A stretch of DNA of 64,000 bases, from the NCBI RefSeq assembly GCF_026241515.1, contig NZ_JAPHPW010000002.1, positions 186,001-250,000 on the forward strand. Reading direction: 5' to 3'. This DNA comes from Vibrio sp. 14G-20. Lineage in GTDB: Bacteria > Pseudomonadota > Gammaproteobacteria > Enterobacterales > Vibrionaceae. Within the stretch, counting starts at the first letter, position 1. Each line of letters starts with the position of its first letter. The notes under the pieces are model-generated. The model saw only the letters and a list, made by a program, of their open reading frames with translations. It was not told the DNA's origin and did not search any database. Made by a program: the position numbers and the translations under genes. This document shows positions 9,039-18,292 of this stretch, piece after piece.

Positions 9039-9798
9039 TTATGATACCTCCACTAATCTCCATAAACGTAAGCTCTACAAATTCTTGTCTTGAAATCGCG
9101 ATAAAACGGACTGTGTCACCAACATTAAGCAGAGACAATGGTCTTTGAGTGATATCGGCGTTCTTCAATTGGCTATGATCGAACAACGGAAGCGGGCAAT
9201 TGCCAATAATATTCCAACCGCCCGGTGAATCCGAAGGGTACACAGCCGTTTTCGTGTCCGCGATAGCGATACTGCCTTTGGGTACATTTAAGCGAGGTGT
9301 GGAGTGACGGGGCAAAGCAAGTTCATTAACTACATCAGACATAAACGCAAAGCCAGGTGTAAACCCAATCGCACTGACGCTATATGTCTGTGAGGTATGA
9401 TATTGAATAATATCGTCCAAATTCACGCCTTTGTCTTGATACCTGACTAAGTCGAGCGCCGTTTCTGGTGAGTAATAGGCAGGAAGTTCAATCGTATTAC
9501 GAGTTTTACTAACACTAGAAAAGGACGATAGAGCGTGATTCAACAAATTATGGAGTTGTTCTATGAGCTGTTGTTCTGATATTCGATAAGGGAGGTAGTC
9601 GACCAATATAGTTTGGTAAGCCGGCGTCACATTCATCAGCACCGATGCTAAATTTTGGCGAATGGCATCGGAAAAGTGAGCCATGTACTGCGCATATTCG
9701 GCGCTAGATTGATTATTTGAAGGCGATAGCGTCAACGTCACCAAAACGCTACATTCCGCGACTGGCGCTATATTGAATTCAATCTGATTCGTCGTCAT
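9031..9798 (-). CDS. pxpB: 5-oxoprolinase subunit PxpB (KipI/AHS1 family)
   Basis: Partner of PxpC. The family signature SAIGFTPGFAFM sits about two thirds along, followed by RLNVPKGSIAIAD and SPGGWNIIGNCP, all typical of AHS1/KipI proteins. It has 255 residues, slightly longer than the E. coli protein because of an extended N-terminal part. It is encoded directly upstream of pxpC. Confidence 0.92.
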   Translation of the reverse strand: MTTNQIEFNIAPVAECSVLVTLTLSPSNNQSSAEYAQYMAHFSDAIRQNLASVLMNVTPAYQTILVDYLPYRISEQQLIEQLHNLLNHALSSFSSVSKTRNTIELPAYYSPETALDLVRYQDKGVNLDDIIQYHTSQTYSVSAIGFTPGFAFMSDVVNELALPRHSTPRLNVPKGSIAIADTKTAVYPSDSPGGWNIIGNCPLPLFDHSQLKNADITQRPLSLLNVGDTVRFIAISRQEFVELTFMEISGGIING

Positions 9799-9979
9799 TT
9801 CGTTTCCATACGTTTGTTATCTTTCCTTTTATTAGCTTACTTGTCGTGTCTCACTTCCGTGTCCAAGCCAATACAAAACAATTAGATCTTAGGAGCGATT
9901 GATTAGGTACTCGATTGGGCGAGCGATTAGACCATGCGTCATACCAATTACACGCTTCATGCCAATCAAACGCTTCATA

Positions 9980-10723
9980 CTAGTTAAAAGCGTTGAGGTC
10001 TTGTCTGATTTTTCTAATTAATGCGATGGATTGAGGGTTATCCCCATGAACACAGATAGTATCAGCTTCAATAGGCAGTCTTTCACCCTCTAAAGTCGTA
10101 ACCGAGCCATAGTTAATGATTTGCATGACTTGGTTATAGATATCGTCTTGATTGACGTAAACCGAGCCTTTTTGAGTACGTGGTGCTAAATGTCCGTTGT
10201 TCAAATAGGCACGGTCGGCAAACGCTTCAAACAAGAGAGGCAAATCATGATCGTCTGCAATATCCAAATACTGTTGATTGTCTGATGAAGAGAGAATCAT
10301 CAAGGGGATGTTAAATTCAGCGACGGCTTGGGCTACTGCATTAAACACATCAATGTTCGCCATCATATCGTTGTAAAGGGCGCCATGAGGTTTCACATAG
10401 CCAACAGAGGTGTGGTGATAGCGGCAAAGGGCTTGTAATGCACCGACTTGATAGCACACCAGTTCACTGATCTCGTCCATGGTATGTGGAATAGAACGGC
10501 GACCAAACCCAACGAGATCTTGATAACCGGGATGGGCACCAATTTGGGTGTGATAATGCTGTGCCAGTTTTATCGTCTTGGACATAACGTGCGGGTCAGA
10601 CGCGTGAAAGCCACAAGCGATGTTTGCCATATCGACCCATTCCATGACCGACTCGTCATCGCCCATCTTCCAATTGCCGAAACTTTCTCCCATGTCGCAA
10701 TTAAGCAAAATCTTCGTTGTCAC
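9980..10723 (-). CDS. pxpA: 5-oxoprolinase subunit PxpA (LamB/YcsF family)
   Basis: Cytosolic subunit of 5-oxoprolinase. The N-terminal LLNCDMGESFGNW motif, NIACGFHASDP, and VKPHGALYNDM with its metal-ligand histidine are the family's conserved blocks. At 247 residues it is full length. A 181-base gap with no gene separates it from pxpB, wider than usual for this operon, so pxpA may lead the operon or have partial independence. The gap holds imperfect short repeats (two CGCTTCAT words near 9952 and 9970) and nothing else I recognise. Confidence 0.93.
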   Translation of the reverse strand: MTTKILLNCDMGESFGNWKMGDDESVMEWVDMANIACGFHASDPHVMSKTIKLAQHYHTQIGAHPGYQDLVGFGRRSIPHTMDEISELVCYQVGALQALCRYHHTSVGYVKPHGALYNDMMANIDVFNAVAQAVAEFNIPLMILSSSDNQQYLDIADDHDLPLLFEAFADRAYLNNGHLAPRTQKGSVYVNQDDIYNQVMQIINYGSVTTLEGERLPIEADTICVHGDNPQSIALIRKIRQDLNAFN

Positions 10724-10893
10724 GTGGTGCTAATCCTTTACGTTGAGGTAAGTAATGACGGTCTTATAAATACCATAAATAAACAGTGACCTAACTCAAA
10801 CTTTCGACACCGTAGATTTACCAGTATGGCATTTCATATATAGTTGAACTATTGATTAAAGGATTAATATCTATCTGTATATTAGGTGAGCAC

Positions 10894-11100
10894 ATGATAT
10901 CCCGCCAGGTTTGCTTAGGACTAGCATTAACGACACCTGTTTTTGTCTCTGCTCAAGAAAAATCTCTAGACCAGTTCATGTCGATGGGCCTTGGAGAATT
11001 GTCTATGTTAGGTGTCGAAATGGTAACGGTTTGGAAAGTGACACAAAAACTCACTGACATTCCGTCGTTGGTGTATATGAGGGTCTCTAATGAATTCTAA
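10894..11100 (+). pseudogene. Remnant of a TonB-dependent receptor gene (N-terminus joined to last codons)
   Basis: A 68-codon frame starts at the ATG at 10894 with AGGTGAG upstream. Residues 1-20 form a signal peptide ending VFVSAQ. After it comes a block like the plug start of TonB receptors that accompany YfiR genes (LGELSMLGVEMVT...TQKLTDIPSLVY). The frame then ends abruptly in MRVSNEF, a terminal-phenylalanine ending like the last strand of an outer-membrane barrel. I infer an in-frame internal deletion that removed almost the whole receptor and kept both ends. A small functional secreted peptide is the alternative. The stop overlaps the yfiR-like start. Confidence 0.65.
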
Positions 11101-11626
11101 ATGGCTTAAGCACCGCGTTAAGCTCAGCTTATCTAAACTAGGTTTTGCCGCTTTAATTATGCTTATTGTGCCTTTGAATACCTCAGCGGCTAGCATCAAG
11201 CCTTATGAAATTAAAGCGATGTACCTTTTTAGAATTGCGAATTTTATTCGTTGGGACGATGAAAGTTCAATGAACACTGTGAACTTTTGTGTGATTGGCG
11301 ATAAAAAGGTAAGCCAAGTGTTAACGTCAATTACAGAGGGGAAATCTATTCGTTCACTCGTAATCCAAGTTCAACAGTCGAATACTTCTAAGTGTGATAT
11401 TACATATTTATCTGATCATGAAAATGATCAATTTCGTAGCCAAGAGCACTCCCCACACACTGTGACAATCAGTGACATCCCTAATTTTACAGACCTAGGT
11501 GGAGTCATTGAGCTAACGAACATCGATAATAAGCTCAAAGCTAAGATCAACCTAGATAACGCTAGGCGCGGTGACTACGTCATTGGCGCAAACCTGTTAC
11601 GAATCGCTATAGTGGAGGGCCAATAA
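11090..11626 (+). CDS. YfiR family (DUF4154) periplasmic protein
   Basis: A 178-residue exported protein with a signal peptide (hydrophobic FAALIMLIVPLNTSAAS). It matches the YfiR pattern: KPYEIKAMYLFRIANFIRWD, CVIGD, and a C-terminal INLDNARRGDYVIGANLLRIA. In the YfiBNR system, YfiR binds and restrains a diguanylate cyclase across the inner membrane. Here the downstream cyclase starts on the last base of this stop codon (TAATG), so the pair is tightly coupled and probably works together. Confidence 0.85.
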   Translation: MNSKWLKHRVKLSLSKLGFAALIMLIVPLNTSAASIKPYEIKAMYLFRIANFIRWDDESSMNTVNFCVIGDKKVSQVLTSITEGKSIRSLVIQVQQSNTSKCDITYLSDHENDQFRSQEHSPHTVTISDIPNFTDLGGVIELTNIDNKLKAKINLDNARRGDYVIGANLLRIAIVEGQ

Positions 11627-13602
11627 TGTTGCCTTTCATTAATAACATATCGATTAAAAACAAGATGGTATTACCCATTATCATCTTCATCGTAGTCACT
11701 TTTGTTACGATTCAATCAATAAATTACACTGTCACGTTTGAAAGAGAAAAAGAGAGCCTGATTCAGCGTGTTAAAGTGCTAGCACAAGGTGTTGCTTATA
11801 ACCTACAAGCCGCAATCCTATTCGAAGACAAGTCATCGGCTCAGGAAATCTTGTCAGCATTCGTTGCAGATAAAGATATTGTTAGAGTGAAACTCTATGA
11901 CATTAACGAACAGCTTTTTGCTAGCTATCAGGTGAGTAACACTCTGGTTCCAAGGCCAAACGCAGATGAATTAGACGATATTGCGGCGCATCAATTTGCC
12001 ATCTCTGAGCATTTCATCTTTTTACTCGTTCCTGTGAAGCTGGATGGCGTTGTGATCGCGAATTTAAGAGTCACAATATCGAAAGAAGCGTTTCATTCGA
12101 TCTCAACGACTATTTTCAAGGTTGCGGCCGTCTACCTGTTGTTTCTGGTGATCTTAGGCGCAGTGCTAGTCAAAATGGTCCAACGCTTGATTATCGAACC
12201 GATGTTTAACCTCAATGAGGCGATGCAAGCCTTTGTTGAACGTCGTTCCAAACAGCCTAAATTGGTCGCAACGAACCGGGATGAAATCGGTGATCTGGTT
12301 CGAGCTTTCAATACCATGCTCGATAGACTTCAACATCGCGACAACCAAATCAATTTTACGTTGGACAAGTTACAAGAAGAAAAATCGTTTGCAAATGAGG
12401 TCATTGAAACCGTTCAGCACTCGTTGTTGGTGGTGGATGAAAAAGGGCTCATCGTTCATGCGAACGCAGCTACTCGGGATATTTTTAAATGCTCAGAAGC
12501 CTTTCTTGAGAATTTGTTAATCCAAGAGTTGATCGCAACCAAGCAAACGAGTTTCTTACAAGATGTTATTGATGCCAATATTGAACTCAATGACGAATTA
12601 CTGGAAACCACCGATCTCTTTCAATCAAAACGCTGGCTTCGTGTGAGCAGCCGTTCTTTGACAAAACATGGTCGTATTCTTTATGCAATCCAAGATGTCA
12701 CAGACATAGAAACGGCCATGAGTCGTCAGCGTATTGCAGCGGGTGTTTTCGAAAACAGTAAAGACGGTTTAATCGTGCTGAACTCGTCCAATGTGATAAC
12801 TATGGTTAACCCAGCTATCACACAACTTCTCGGTTATCACGCCGATCTGCTGGTGGGCAAAACACCATTTGAAGTATTTTCTTGGCAACAATTTTCATCA
12901 CTTCTGCCGACAATTCGCAATTCGTTAGACAACTATGGGCAATGGCAAGGCGAAGTTTGGGAGAAGAGCGCGTCCGGCACGTTAATTCCTATGTTTGTCA
13001 AAGTGAATCGAGTTGCCTCAGACAGTGAGAAAGACGAGTTTGATATGGTATTAACGCTGTCTGATTTATCAAACGTCAAAGAGATGGAAAGACTCGAACA
13101 CTTAGCTCATCACGATGCATTAACCGGGCTAGCAAATAGAGCGCAGCTGTATAAGGTCATAGATGATATTGTCACATCGAGCCACTATTCTAATCAGCAC
13201 TTTGCGGTTATCTATTTGGATTTGGATGGCTTCAAAGAAGTGAATGACAACTATGGGCACGATGCAGGTGACGAAATCCTTAAACAAGTGTCAAACCGGT
13301 TGTTATCTCAGGTAAGAGCGGGAGATTTGGTTGCACGTTTGTCGGGTGATGAATTTGTTCTTATTATTAAACAGACAAACAAAGTCTTGTTAGCTAAGTT
13401 AGCCGAGCGATTGCTGGGTCTGATTGGGCAAGAAGTGAATTATAAACAACGTTTACTTCATGTTGGAGCGAGTTTAGGTATCCATTTAGTTGATGGCCCA
13501 GAGCGAGATATTGACGTGATTTTAAAAGTTGCTGATGAAGCGATGTACCAAGCGAAACGCAAAGGAAAAGGTCAGTTTGTGTTCTCTCGTAAGGGTAAAT
13601 AG
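11626..13602 (+). CDS. Membrane diguanylate cyclase with periplasmic sensor, HAMP, two PAS-like and GGDEF domains
   Basis: Predicted inner-membrane enzyme making c-di-GMP, 658 residues. The N-terminal membrane segment is about 13-33, the periplasmic part about 40-150 (CHASE8-like, as in YfiN), and the second membrane segment about 160-183. HAMP follows at about 184-240, two PAS-like regions at about 250-350 and 370-480, and GGDEF from about 494. The active-site loop reads SGDEF at about 572-576, a common functional variant. An allosteric I-site RAGD lies exactly five residues before it, so product inhibition is expected. The YfiR-like protein encoded just upstream is the likely periplasmic partner. 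Confidence 0.9.
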   Translation: MLPFINNISIKNKMVLPIIIFIVVTFVTIQSINYTVTFEREKESLIQRVKVLAQGVAYNLQAAILFEDKSSAQEILSAFVADKDIVRVKLYDINEQLFASYQVSNTLVPRPNADELDDIAAHQFAISEHFIFLLVPVKLDGVVIANLRVTISKEAFHSISTTIFKVAAVYLLFLVILGAVLVKMVQRLIIEPMFNLNEAMQAFVERRSKQPKLVATNRDEIGDLVRAFNTMLDRLQHRDNQINFTLDKLQEEKSFANEVIETVQHSLLVVDEKGLIVHANAATRDIFKCSEAFLENLLIQELIATKQTSFLQDVIDANIELNDELLETTDLFQSKRWLRVSSRSLTKHGRILYAIQDVTDIETAMSRQRIAAGVFENSKDGLIVLNSSNVITMVNPAITQLLGYHADLLVGKTPFEVFSWQQFSSLLPTIRNSLDNYGQWQGEVWEKSASGTLIPMFVKVNRVASDSEKDEFDMVLTLSDLSNVKEMERLEHLAHHDALTGLANRAQLYKVIDDIVTSSHYSNQHFAVIYLDLDGFKEVNDNYGHDAGDEILKQVSNRLLSQVRAGDLVARLSGDEFVLIIKQTNKVLLAKLAERLLGLIGQEVNYKQRLLHVGASLGIHLVDGPERDIDVILKVADEAMYQAKRKGKGQFVFSRKGK

Positions 13603-13684
13603 GCTCCAGTGTTTGTGAGCCAACCCTAAGTTGTTGTATCATAAGTGATAGGTTGAATAATTTTAATTTAAAGGTCTGCTAAGC

Positions 13685-14698
13685 ATGAATGTTTTAGTTA
13701 CAGGTGGCATGGGTTACATTGGTAGCCATACAAGTATCCAGATGATCAACGCAGGTATGAAACCTGTACTTTTTGATAGCTTGTACAACAGCAAGCCAAG
13801 CGTTCTAGAACGTATCGAAAAAGTATCCGGCGTTCGCCCCAACTTCATTGAGGGTGACGTTCGTGATAAAGCGCTTTTGACTGAAACCATGAAGCAACAC
13901 AACATCGAAGCGGTTATCCACTTTGCTGGTCTGAAAGCCGTCGGAGAATCTGTGGAAAAGCCTCTTGAATACTACGACAACAACGTAAACGGTACTTTAG
14001 TTCTTGTTGATGCAATGCGTGATGCTGGTGTAAAAACATTAGTATTTAGCTCTTCAGCGACGGTATACGGCGATCCTGCGAGTGTGCCAATTACCGAAGA
14101 CTTCCCAACAAGCGCAACCAACCCATATGGTCGTAGTAAGCTAATGGTTGAAGAGTGCTTAACCGATTTCCAAAAAGCCAATCCAGATTGGAGCATCACA
14201 CTACTTCGTTACTTTAACCCTGTAGGCTCTCATCCAAGCGGTGAGCTGGGTGAAGACCCACAAGGTATACCAAATAACCTAATGCCATTTGTATCTCAAG
14301 TAGCAGTAGGTCGCCGTGAATTTCTTTCTGTATTTGGCAGCGATTATCCAACAAAAGACGGCACAGGCGTTCGTGATTATATCCACGTAATGGATCTGTC
14401 TGATGGCCACATCGCAGCGCTTGAGAAAGTAGGGCGTAAAGACGGTCTTCATATCTATAACCTTGGCACTGGTAACGGTTCAAGTGTATTGGATATGGTT
14501 AAAGCGTTTGAGAAAGCGAGCGGTAAAGATATCCCTTATAAGCTAGTCGAGCGTCGTCCGGGTGACATCGCTGAATGTTGGGCAGATCCTGCTAAAGCTC
14601 AGAAAGAACTTGGTTGGAATGCGACACGTACACTGACTGAAATGACTGAAGATACATGGCGCTGGCAGTCAACGAACCCTGATGGTTTCCCTGGTTGA
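13685..14698 (+). CDS. galE: UDP-glucose 4-epimerase GalE
   Basis: Interconverts UDP-glucose and UDP-galactose for surface polysaccharide and galactose metabolism. NAD-binding TGGMGYIGSH is at 6-15. The catalytic Ser-Tyr-Lys set includes SSSATVYGD and Y148-x3-K152 (NPYGRSK). At 337 residues it is full length. It stands alone, not in a gal operon, with AAAGG about 12 bases before the ATG and a strong terminator after. It is 82 bases from the cyclase gene, so partial read-through from it is possible. Confidence 0.96.
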   Translation: MNVLVTGGMGYIGSHTSIQMINAGMKPVLFDSLYNSKPSVLERIEKVSGVRPNFIEGDVRDKALLTETMKQHNIEAVIHFAGLKAVGESVEKPLEYYDNNVNGTLVLVDAMRDAGVKTLVFSSSATVYGDPASVPITEDFPTSATNPYGRSKLMVEECLTDFQKANPDWSITLLRYFNPVGSHPSGELGEDPQGIPNNLMPFVSQVAVGRREFLSVFGSDYPTKDGTGVRDYIHVMDLSDGHIAALEKVGRKDGLHIYNLGTGNGSSVLDMVKAFEKASGKDIPYKLVERRPGDIAECWADPAKAQKELGWNATRTLTEMTEDTWRWQSTNPDGFPG

Positions 14699-14728
14699 TA
14701 TAGTTATTTCATGAATGATTAACTTACA

Positions 14729-14754
14729 AAAAGATGCTTTAGGGCATCTTTTTT
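14729..14754 (+). terminator. Rho-independent terminator after galE
   Basis: AAAAGATGC / GCATCTTTT stem with a short loop and a T run, 30 bases after the galE stop. Confidence 0.85.
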
Positions 14755-14866
14755 GATCTTAATCGAATAAAAAGTAAATTGGTGGTTAAAAAGTATCATT
14801 CCGTATCGGTTGTGTTATTATGCTCGCGAATTATATGTTTAATGTTAATTTTCTTTGGAGTTAATC

Positions 14867-14941
14867 ATGGAACTAGGCCTAATCATCACTTTCATCATTG
14901 CTGCTGCAGTAATGGTTAAGAAAGAAATGGCAGAGAAGTAA
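14867..14941 (+). CDS. 24-residue single-span membrane peptide
   Basis: A short frame with ATG at 14867, a good ribosome-binding site (TGGAG, 7 bases upstream), and its own terminator. The peptide starts MELGLIITFIIAAAVMV and ends in the charged tail KKEMAEK, which is one hydrophobic helix plus a cytoplasmic-type tail. I do not recognise the family. The isolated unit (upstream galE terminator, own ribosome-binding site, own terminator) argues that it is a real gene and not chance coding. Confidence 0.65.
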   Translation: MELGLIITFIIAAAVMVKKEMAEK

Positions 14942-14986
14942 GACGTAATTTCACTTATTCCTTTTTTATACAATTTTTAGTGAAAT

Positions 14987-15015
14987 AAAAAAAGCCAGCA
15001 TTTAGCTGGCTTTTT
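14987..15015. terminator. Bidirectional terminator between the small peptide gene and hutA
   Basis: AAAAAGCCAGC-ATTTA-GCTGGCTTTTT, with an A run on one side and a T run on the other. It can serve both converging transcripts. Confidence 0.9.
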
Positions 15016-15043
15016 AGTCTCTGCAATTCAGGTTTTTAACGAA

Positions 15044-17179
15044 TTAGAATTCGTATTTAGCAGTCACAGACCAGTTACGACCAGCTTGCGTGTAATCTTT
15101 ATCTTCTTGTGAGAAACCGCGAACGTCATTCCACGAGTAGTACTCTTCATCCGTAACGTTGAAAAGACCAGCTCTAAGTGTAAGGTCCTTCATTGGCAAG
15201 TAGTATGCGGTTAGATCGACCACTGTTGCTGAATCAGTTGGTAAAATTTCATCAGATAAACCAACACTATTGATATCACTAGACTTCTTACCAGCAGTAT
15301 AACTGATGTTAAGTGATGTACCCCATAATGCTGAAGGAGCATCATAGTTAAATCCAACTACAGCGTTCCAAGGGTTCACGCTGTTAAGAGGGTTACCTTC
15401 ACCGTCTTCGCCTTCCGTGTACGTAGCTGCAACACGAGTACTCACACCTTGTACTGGCATGAAGCGATTCCAAGATAACGTGTTTGAAGCTTCAATACCT
15501 TTGATGACAGCTTCATCAATGTTGATATTCTTATAGACTGTCGGATCCATAGGAGAGCCAGAACCACTAACAGGTTGAGTATCAATAAAGTTATCATAGT
15601 CGCTGTAGAAGATAGCGATTTCACTTGATGAGTGATTAGTGTTGTGGCGCCAGCCAAGCTCGTATGAAATACTTTCTTCCGCTTCTAAATCTGGGTTAGG
15701 AGCATTTACGTAGCCGTGCGCTGGGTTACCAAATGAATAATAAAGTTCTTGGAAATCTGGTGCTCTAAAGCCTTGGCTGATTTGACCGAAGATCTTATTC
15801 TCATCATTTAGAGTATATGTTGTACCCAAACGTCCCGTTACCGCTGAATCAGAGTATTTAGCATAGTCTTCTGCAGGGTTACCACTTGGGTTTTGGCTTG
15901 TATCACCTGGATCTGTTTCAAAACCATCAAAGCGAACGCCCGGAGTAATCATCCAATTTCCGATCGTCATTTCATTCTGAGCAAAGAATCCATATTTTGT
16001 TTCAGATGCGGCAGGGATATAGAAAATAACTTGGTCTGCATTGATAGAGTTATATTCATTATTAACGTTTTTAATATCTTTGTCAGAGTATGAAGCGCCA
16101 TAAATAAAGTAGTTTTCTACGTTACCCGTCATGAAGAACTTATCGAATTGCACGTCAAACTGATAACCTTCATCTTCGTAAATATAATCTTTTTTCTGAA
16201 CATTACCTGCAGGTGGTAAGAATATGCTGCCGCCGTTAGATGTACGATTCGTTATACCGTTTTCTTCTTTACTCAACCAATCAGCCTGCCAAGTAACGCG
16301 ATCAGCAAACGCTAGGTTGGCATCCCAAATATGTTTGATACCAATTTGCTGTTGGCTAGTTGAGTCTTCGCCAGTGTAGTCGGTGTAACTTGCACTATTT
16401 AAATCGGTATCACCAGAATTCTCAATGAAGTTACCGGAAAACTCTAAACGGTGTTGTTCGTTCAATTGATATTGAAGCTTAACCAACAAATTATTGTTCT
16501 GAGTTTCTTGCTCGTCAGGCGTACCGAAGTTGTCAATTTGTTCACCATCTCTGCGAGTATAAGCAACTAGAGTTTCAAGATCGCCGATACGATTAGCTAA
16601 GGCAACAGACTCACTAAATGTATTATCAGAAGAAGAGTAGTTGAATTTGGCATGGCCACCGAAATCTCTACCTTTCAAGAAGTCACTTGGATCTTTTGTT
16701 TCGAATGCAGCGATACCACCAATTGCATCTGAACCGTATAAAGAAGAGGCCGCACCCTTAACAATTTCTACAGACTTCAACATATCCGTATCAACATCAA
16801 CACGTGAAGAGTTGATAAAGTTATATGACTGAGTACCGCTTGGAGTGAACTGGCTAGTTTGTGAGACGCCATCAACGATAACCTTAACTCGATTACCTTC
16901 CATGCCTCGAATATTAATACCTTGAATCCCTTGACGAGAATTCGTAGTTACCGTGACCCCTGGCGTGTACTTAAATAAGTCTTCTACATCCGTTACCATG
17001 TTCTTTTCGATATCTTTATCGTTAATCACAGTTACCGACGCAGCAACATCTTCAAGTTGTTGATTAGTACGAGTCGAAGATACAACAACCTCGTCAAATA
17101 GGGCATAATCTTCAGCAAAGGCTGAGGTTGATGAAAGCGCTAAAACGATTGAAGCAGAGAGTAGGGATTGCTTATACAT
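15044..17179 (-). CDS. hutA: TonB-dependent haem/haemoglobin outer-membrane receptor (HutA/HupA type)
   Basis: Outer-membrane gated receptor for haem uptake, 711 residues. A signal peptide ends STSAFA, then a TonB-box-like segment FDEVVVSSTR, the plug (IRGMEGNRVKVIVDG, VEIVKGAASSLYGSDAIGG) and a beta-barrel ending in YEF with a terminal phenylalanine. The barrel carries the FRAP and NPDL motifs (FRAPDFQELYY, NAPNPDLEAEE) that mark haem receptors. A Fur-box-like palindrome lies upstream and a LysR regulator is divergent, the arrangement of hupA-hupR in V. vulnificus and hutA with its LysR neighbour in V. cholerae. The exact ligand preference is inferred. Confidence 0.9.
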   Translation of the reverse strand: MYKQSLLSASIVLALSSTSAFAEDYALFDEVVVSSTRTNQQLEDVAASVTVINDKDIEKNMVTDVEDLFKYTPGVTVTTNSRQGIQGINIRGMEGNRVKVIVDGVSQTSQFTPSGTQSYNFINSSRVDVDTDMLKSVEIVKGAASSLYGSDAIGGIAAFETKDPSDFLKGRDFGGHAKFNYSSSDNTFSESVALANRIGDLETLVAYTRRDGEQIDNFGTPDEQETQNNNLLVKLQYQLNEQHRLEFSGNFIENSGDTDLNSASYTDYTGEDSTSQQQIGIKHIWDANLAFADRVTWQADWLSKEENGITNRTSNGGSIFLPPAGNVQKKDYIYEDEGYQFDVQFDKFFMTGNVENYFIYGASYSDKDIKNVNNEYNSINADQVIFYIPAASETKYGFFAQNEMTIGNWMITPGVRFDGFETDPGDTSQNPSGNPAEDYAKYSDSAVTGRLGTTYTLNDENKIFGQISQGFRAPDFQELYYSFGNPAHGYVNAPNPDLEAEESISYELGWRHNTNHSSSEIAIFYSDYDNFIDTQPVSGSGSPMDPTVYKNINIDEAVIKGIEASNTLSWNRFMPVQGVSTRVAATYTEGEDGEGNPLNSVNPWNAVVGFNYDAPSALWGTSLNISYTAGKKSSDINSVGLSDEILPTDSATVVDLTAYYLPMKDLTLRAGLFNVTDEEYYSWNDVRGFSQEDKDYTQAGRNWSVTAKYEF

Positions 17180-17237
17180 CTGATAGTTACCTTAATTCCA
17201 TAGTATTATCTTGATTTGCGAAAGATAATATTGGATC

Positions 17238-17262
17238 TAAATGATAATTACTATTATTTGCA
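17238..17262. promoter_or_regulatory. Fur box upstream of hutA
   Basis: The AT-rich dyad AAATGATAATTACTATTAT closely follows the GATAAT-repeat pattern of Fur sites. It sits about 60 bases before the hutA start, in the divergent region shared with the LysR gene. It implies iron repression of the receptor. Confidence 0.75.
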
Positions 17263-17404
17263 TTTGAATTTATTTTCAATTTCGTCAGTCTAAACCTGTT
17301 TTAACCGTATAACTCGTTGTATTTTAAAAGCTTTAAACGTTCCATTTAGCTGGTGAATACTTCAATTTTTGTGATTAACCTCTCATTTATAAAGTTGGAT
17401 ACTG

Positions 17405-18292
17405 ATGCATAGCCCAATAACACTTGAAGCACTACATATACTGGATGCCATCGATCGCCGTGGGAGTTTTGCGGCCGCAGCGAATGAAATGGACCGAGCA
17501 CCTTCTTCATTGAGTTATCAAATCCAGAAGTTAGAACAAGACTTGGATATCATGATTTTCGACCGCTCAGGCCACCGTGCAAATTTCACAGAGGCGGGGC
17601 AGTTAATATTAGAGCAAGGTAGGATCATTCTTGGTGCCACTGAACAACTCGTTAATGATGCGAGTATTCTAGCCAATGGTTGGGAGCTTGATTTGACCAT
17701 CGCCTTCGATGGCATCATCCCAATTGCCAACTTCTTTCCACTTGTTGATGAACTAGGCAAAATTAGTAAGACACGTGTTCGTTTACAAGAAGAGATCCTA
17801 GCTGGTTGTTGGGAATCTCTCACAGATGGTCGTGCCGATTTATTGGTATGCCCTAAGCTCGATACAATTCCAAACGATATTAAAAGTGACGTGATTGGTA
17901 AAATAGAAATGGTATGGGTCGCGGCGGCAAACCACTATGTTCATAAACGTTCTGGTGAATTCGATCAAAAGGCGAGAGAAAGTTACAGGGTGATCGCAAT
18001 TGCGGATACTGCCCGTGACCAACCGGCATTAAGTATCAATATTCTAGAGAAACAACCGCGCTTAACAGTAACGAGCTTCCCCGCAAAAGTAGAAGCTCTA
18101 ACGACGGGGTTAGGGATTGGCACTTTGCCGAGTGCTATCGCTAAACCACTGATCGAATCTGGCGTTCTACAGCAGATTTCGGGAACAGAACCGCAACCTA
18201 TCGATATAGTGATGGCTTGGCGACGCAACAAAATGGGCGACGCCAAATCTTGGTGCATTCAACACCTAAAAAAGACATGGTCACTCAAGTAG
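17405..18292 (+). CDS. LysR-family regulator, HupR-like
   Basis: Transcription factor of 295 residues. The N-terminal winged helix-turn-helix reads LHILDAIDRRGSFAAAANEM...SSLSYQIQKLEQDL, and a LysR substrate domain follows. It is divergent from the haem receptor, 225 bases apart with the Fur box between. By analogy with V. vulnificus HupR it would activate the receptor gene when haem is present; this is inferred from position and family. Its 3' end overlaps the end of patZ by 12 bases on the opposite strand. Confidence 0.85.
   Translation: MHSPITLEALHILDAIDRRGSFAAAANEMDRAPSSLSYQIQKLEQDLDIMIFDRSGHRANFTEAGQLILEQGRIILGATEQLVNDASILANGWELDLTIAFDGIIPIANFFPLVDELGKISKTRVRLQEEILAGCWESLTDGRADLLVCPKLDTIPNDIKSDVIGKIEMVWVAAANHYVHKRSGEFDQKARESYRVIAIADTARDQPALSINILEKQPRLTVTSFPAKVEALTTGLGIGTLPSAIAKPLIESGVLQQISGTEPQPIDIVMAWRRNKMGDAKSWCIQHLKKTWSLK

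Noticed and set aside
10448..10789. Plus-strand 113-codon frame over pxpA
   Set aside because: Antisense shadow of the well-supported pxpA gene.
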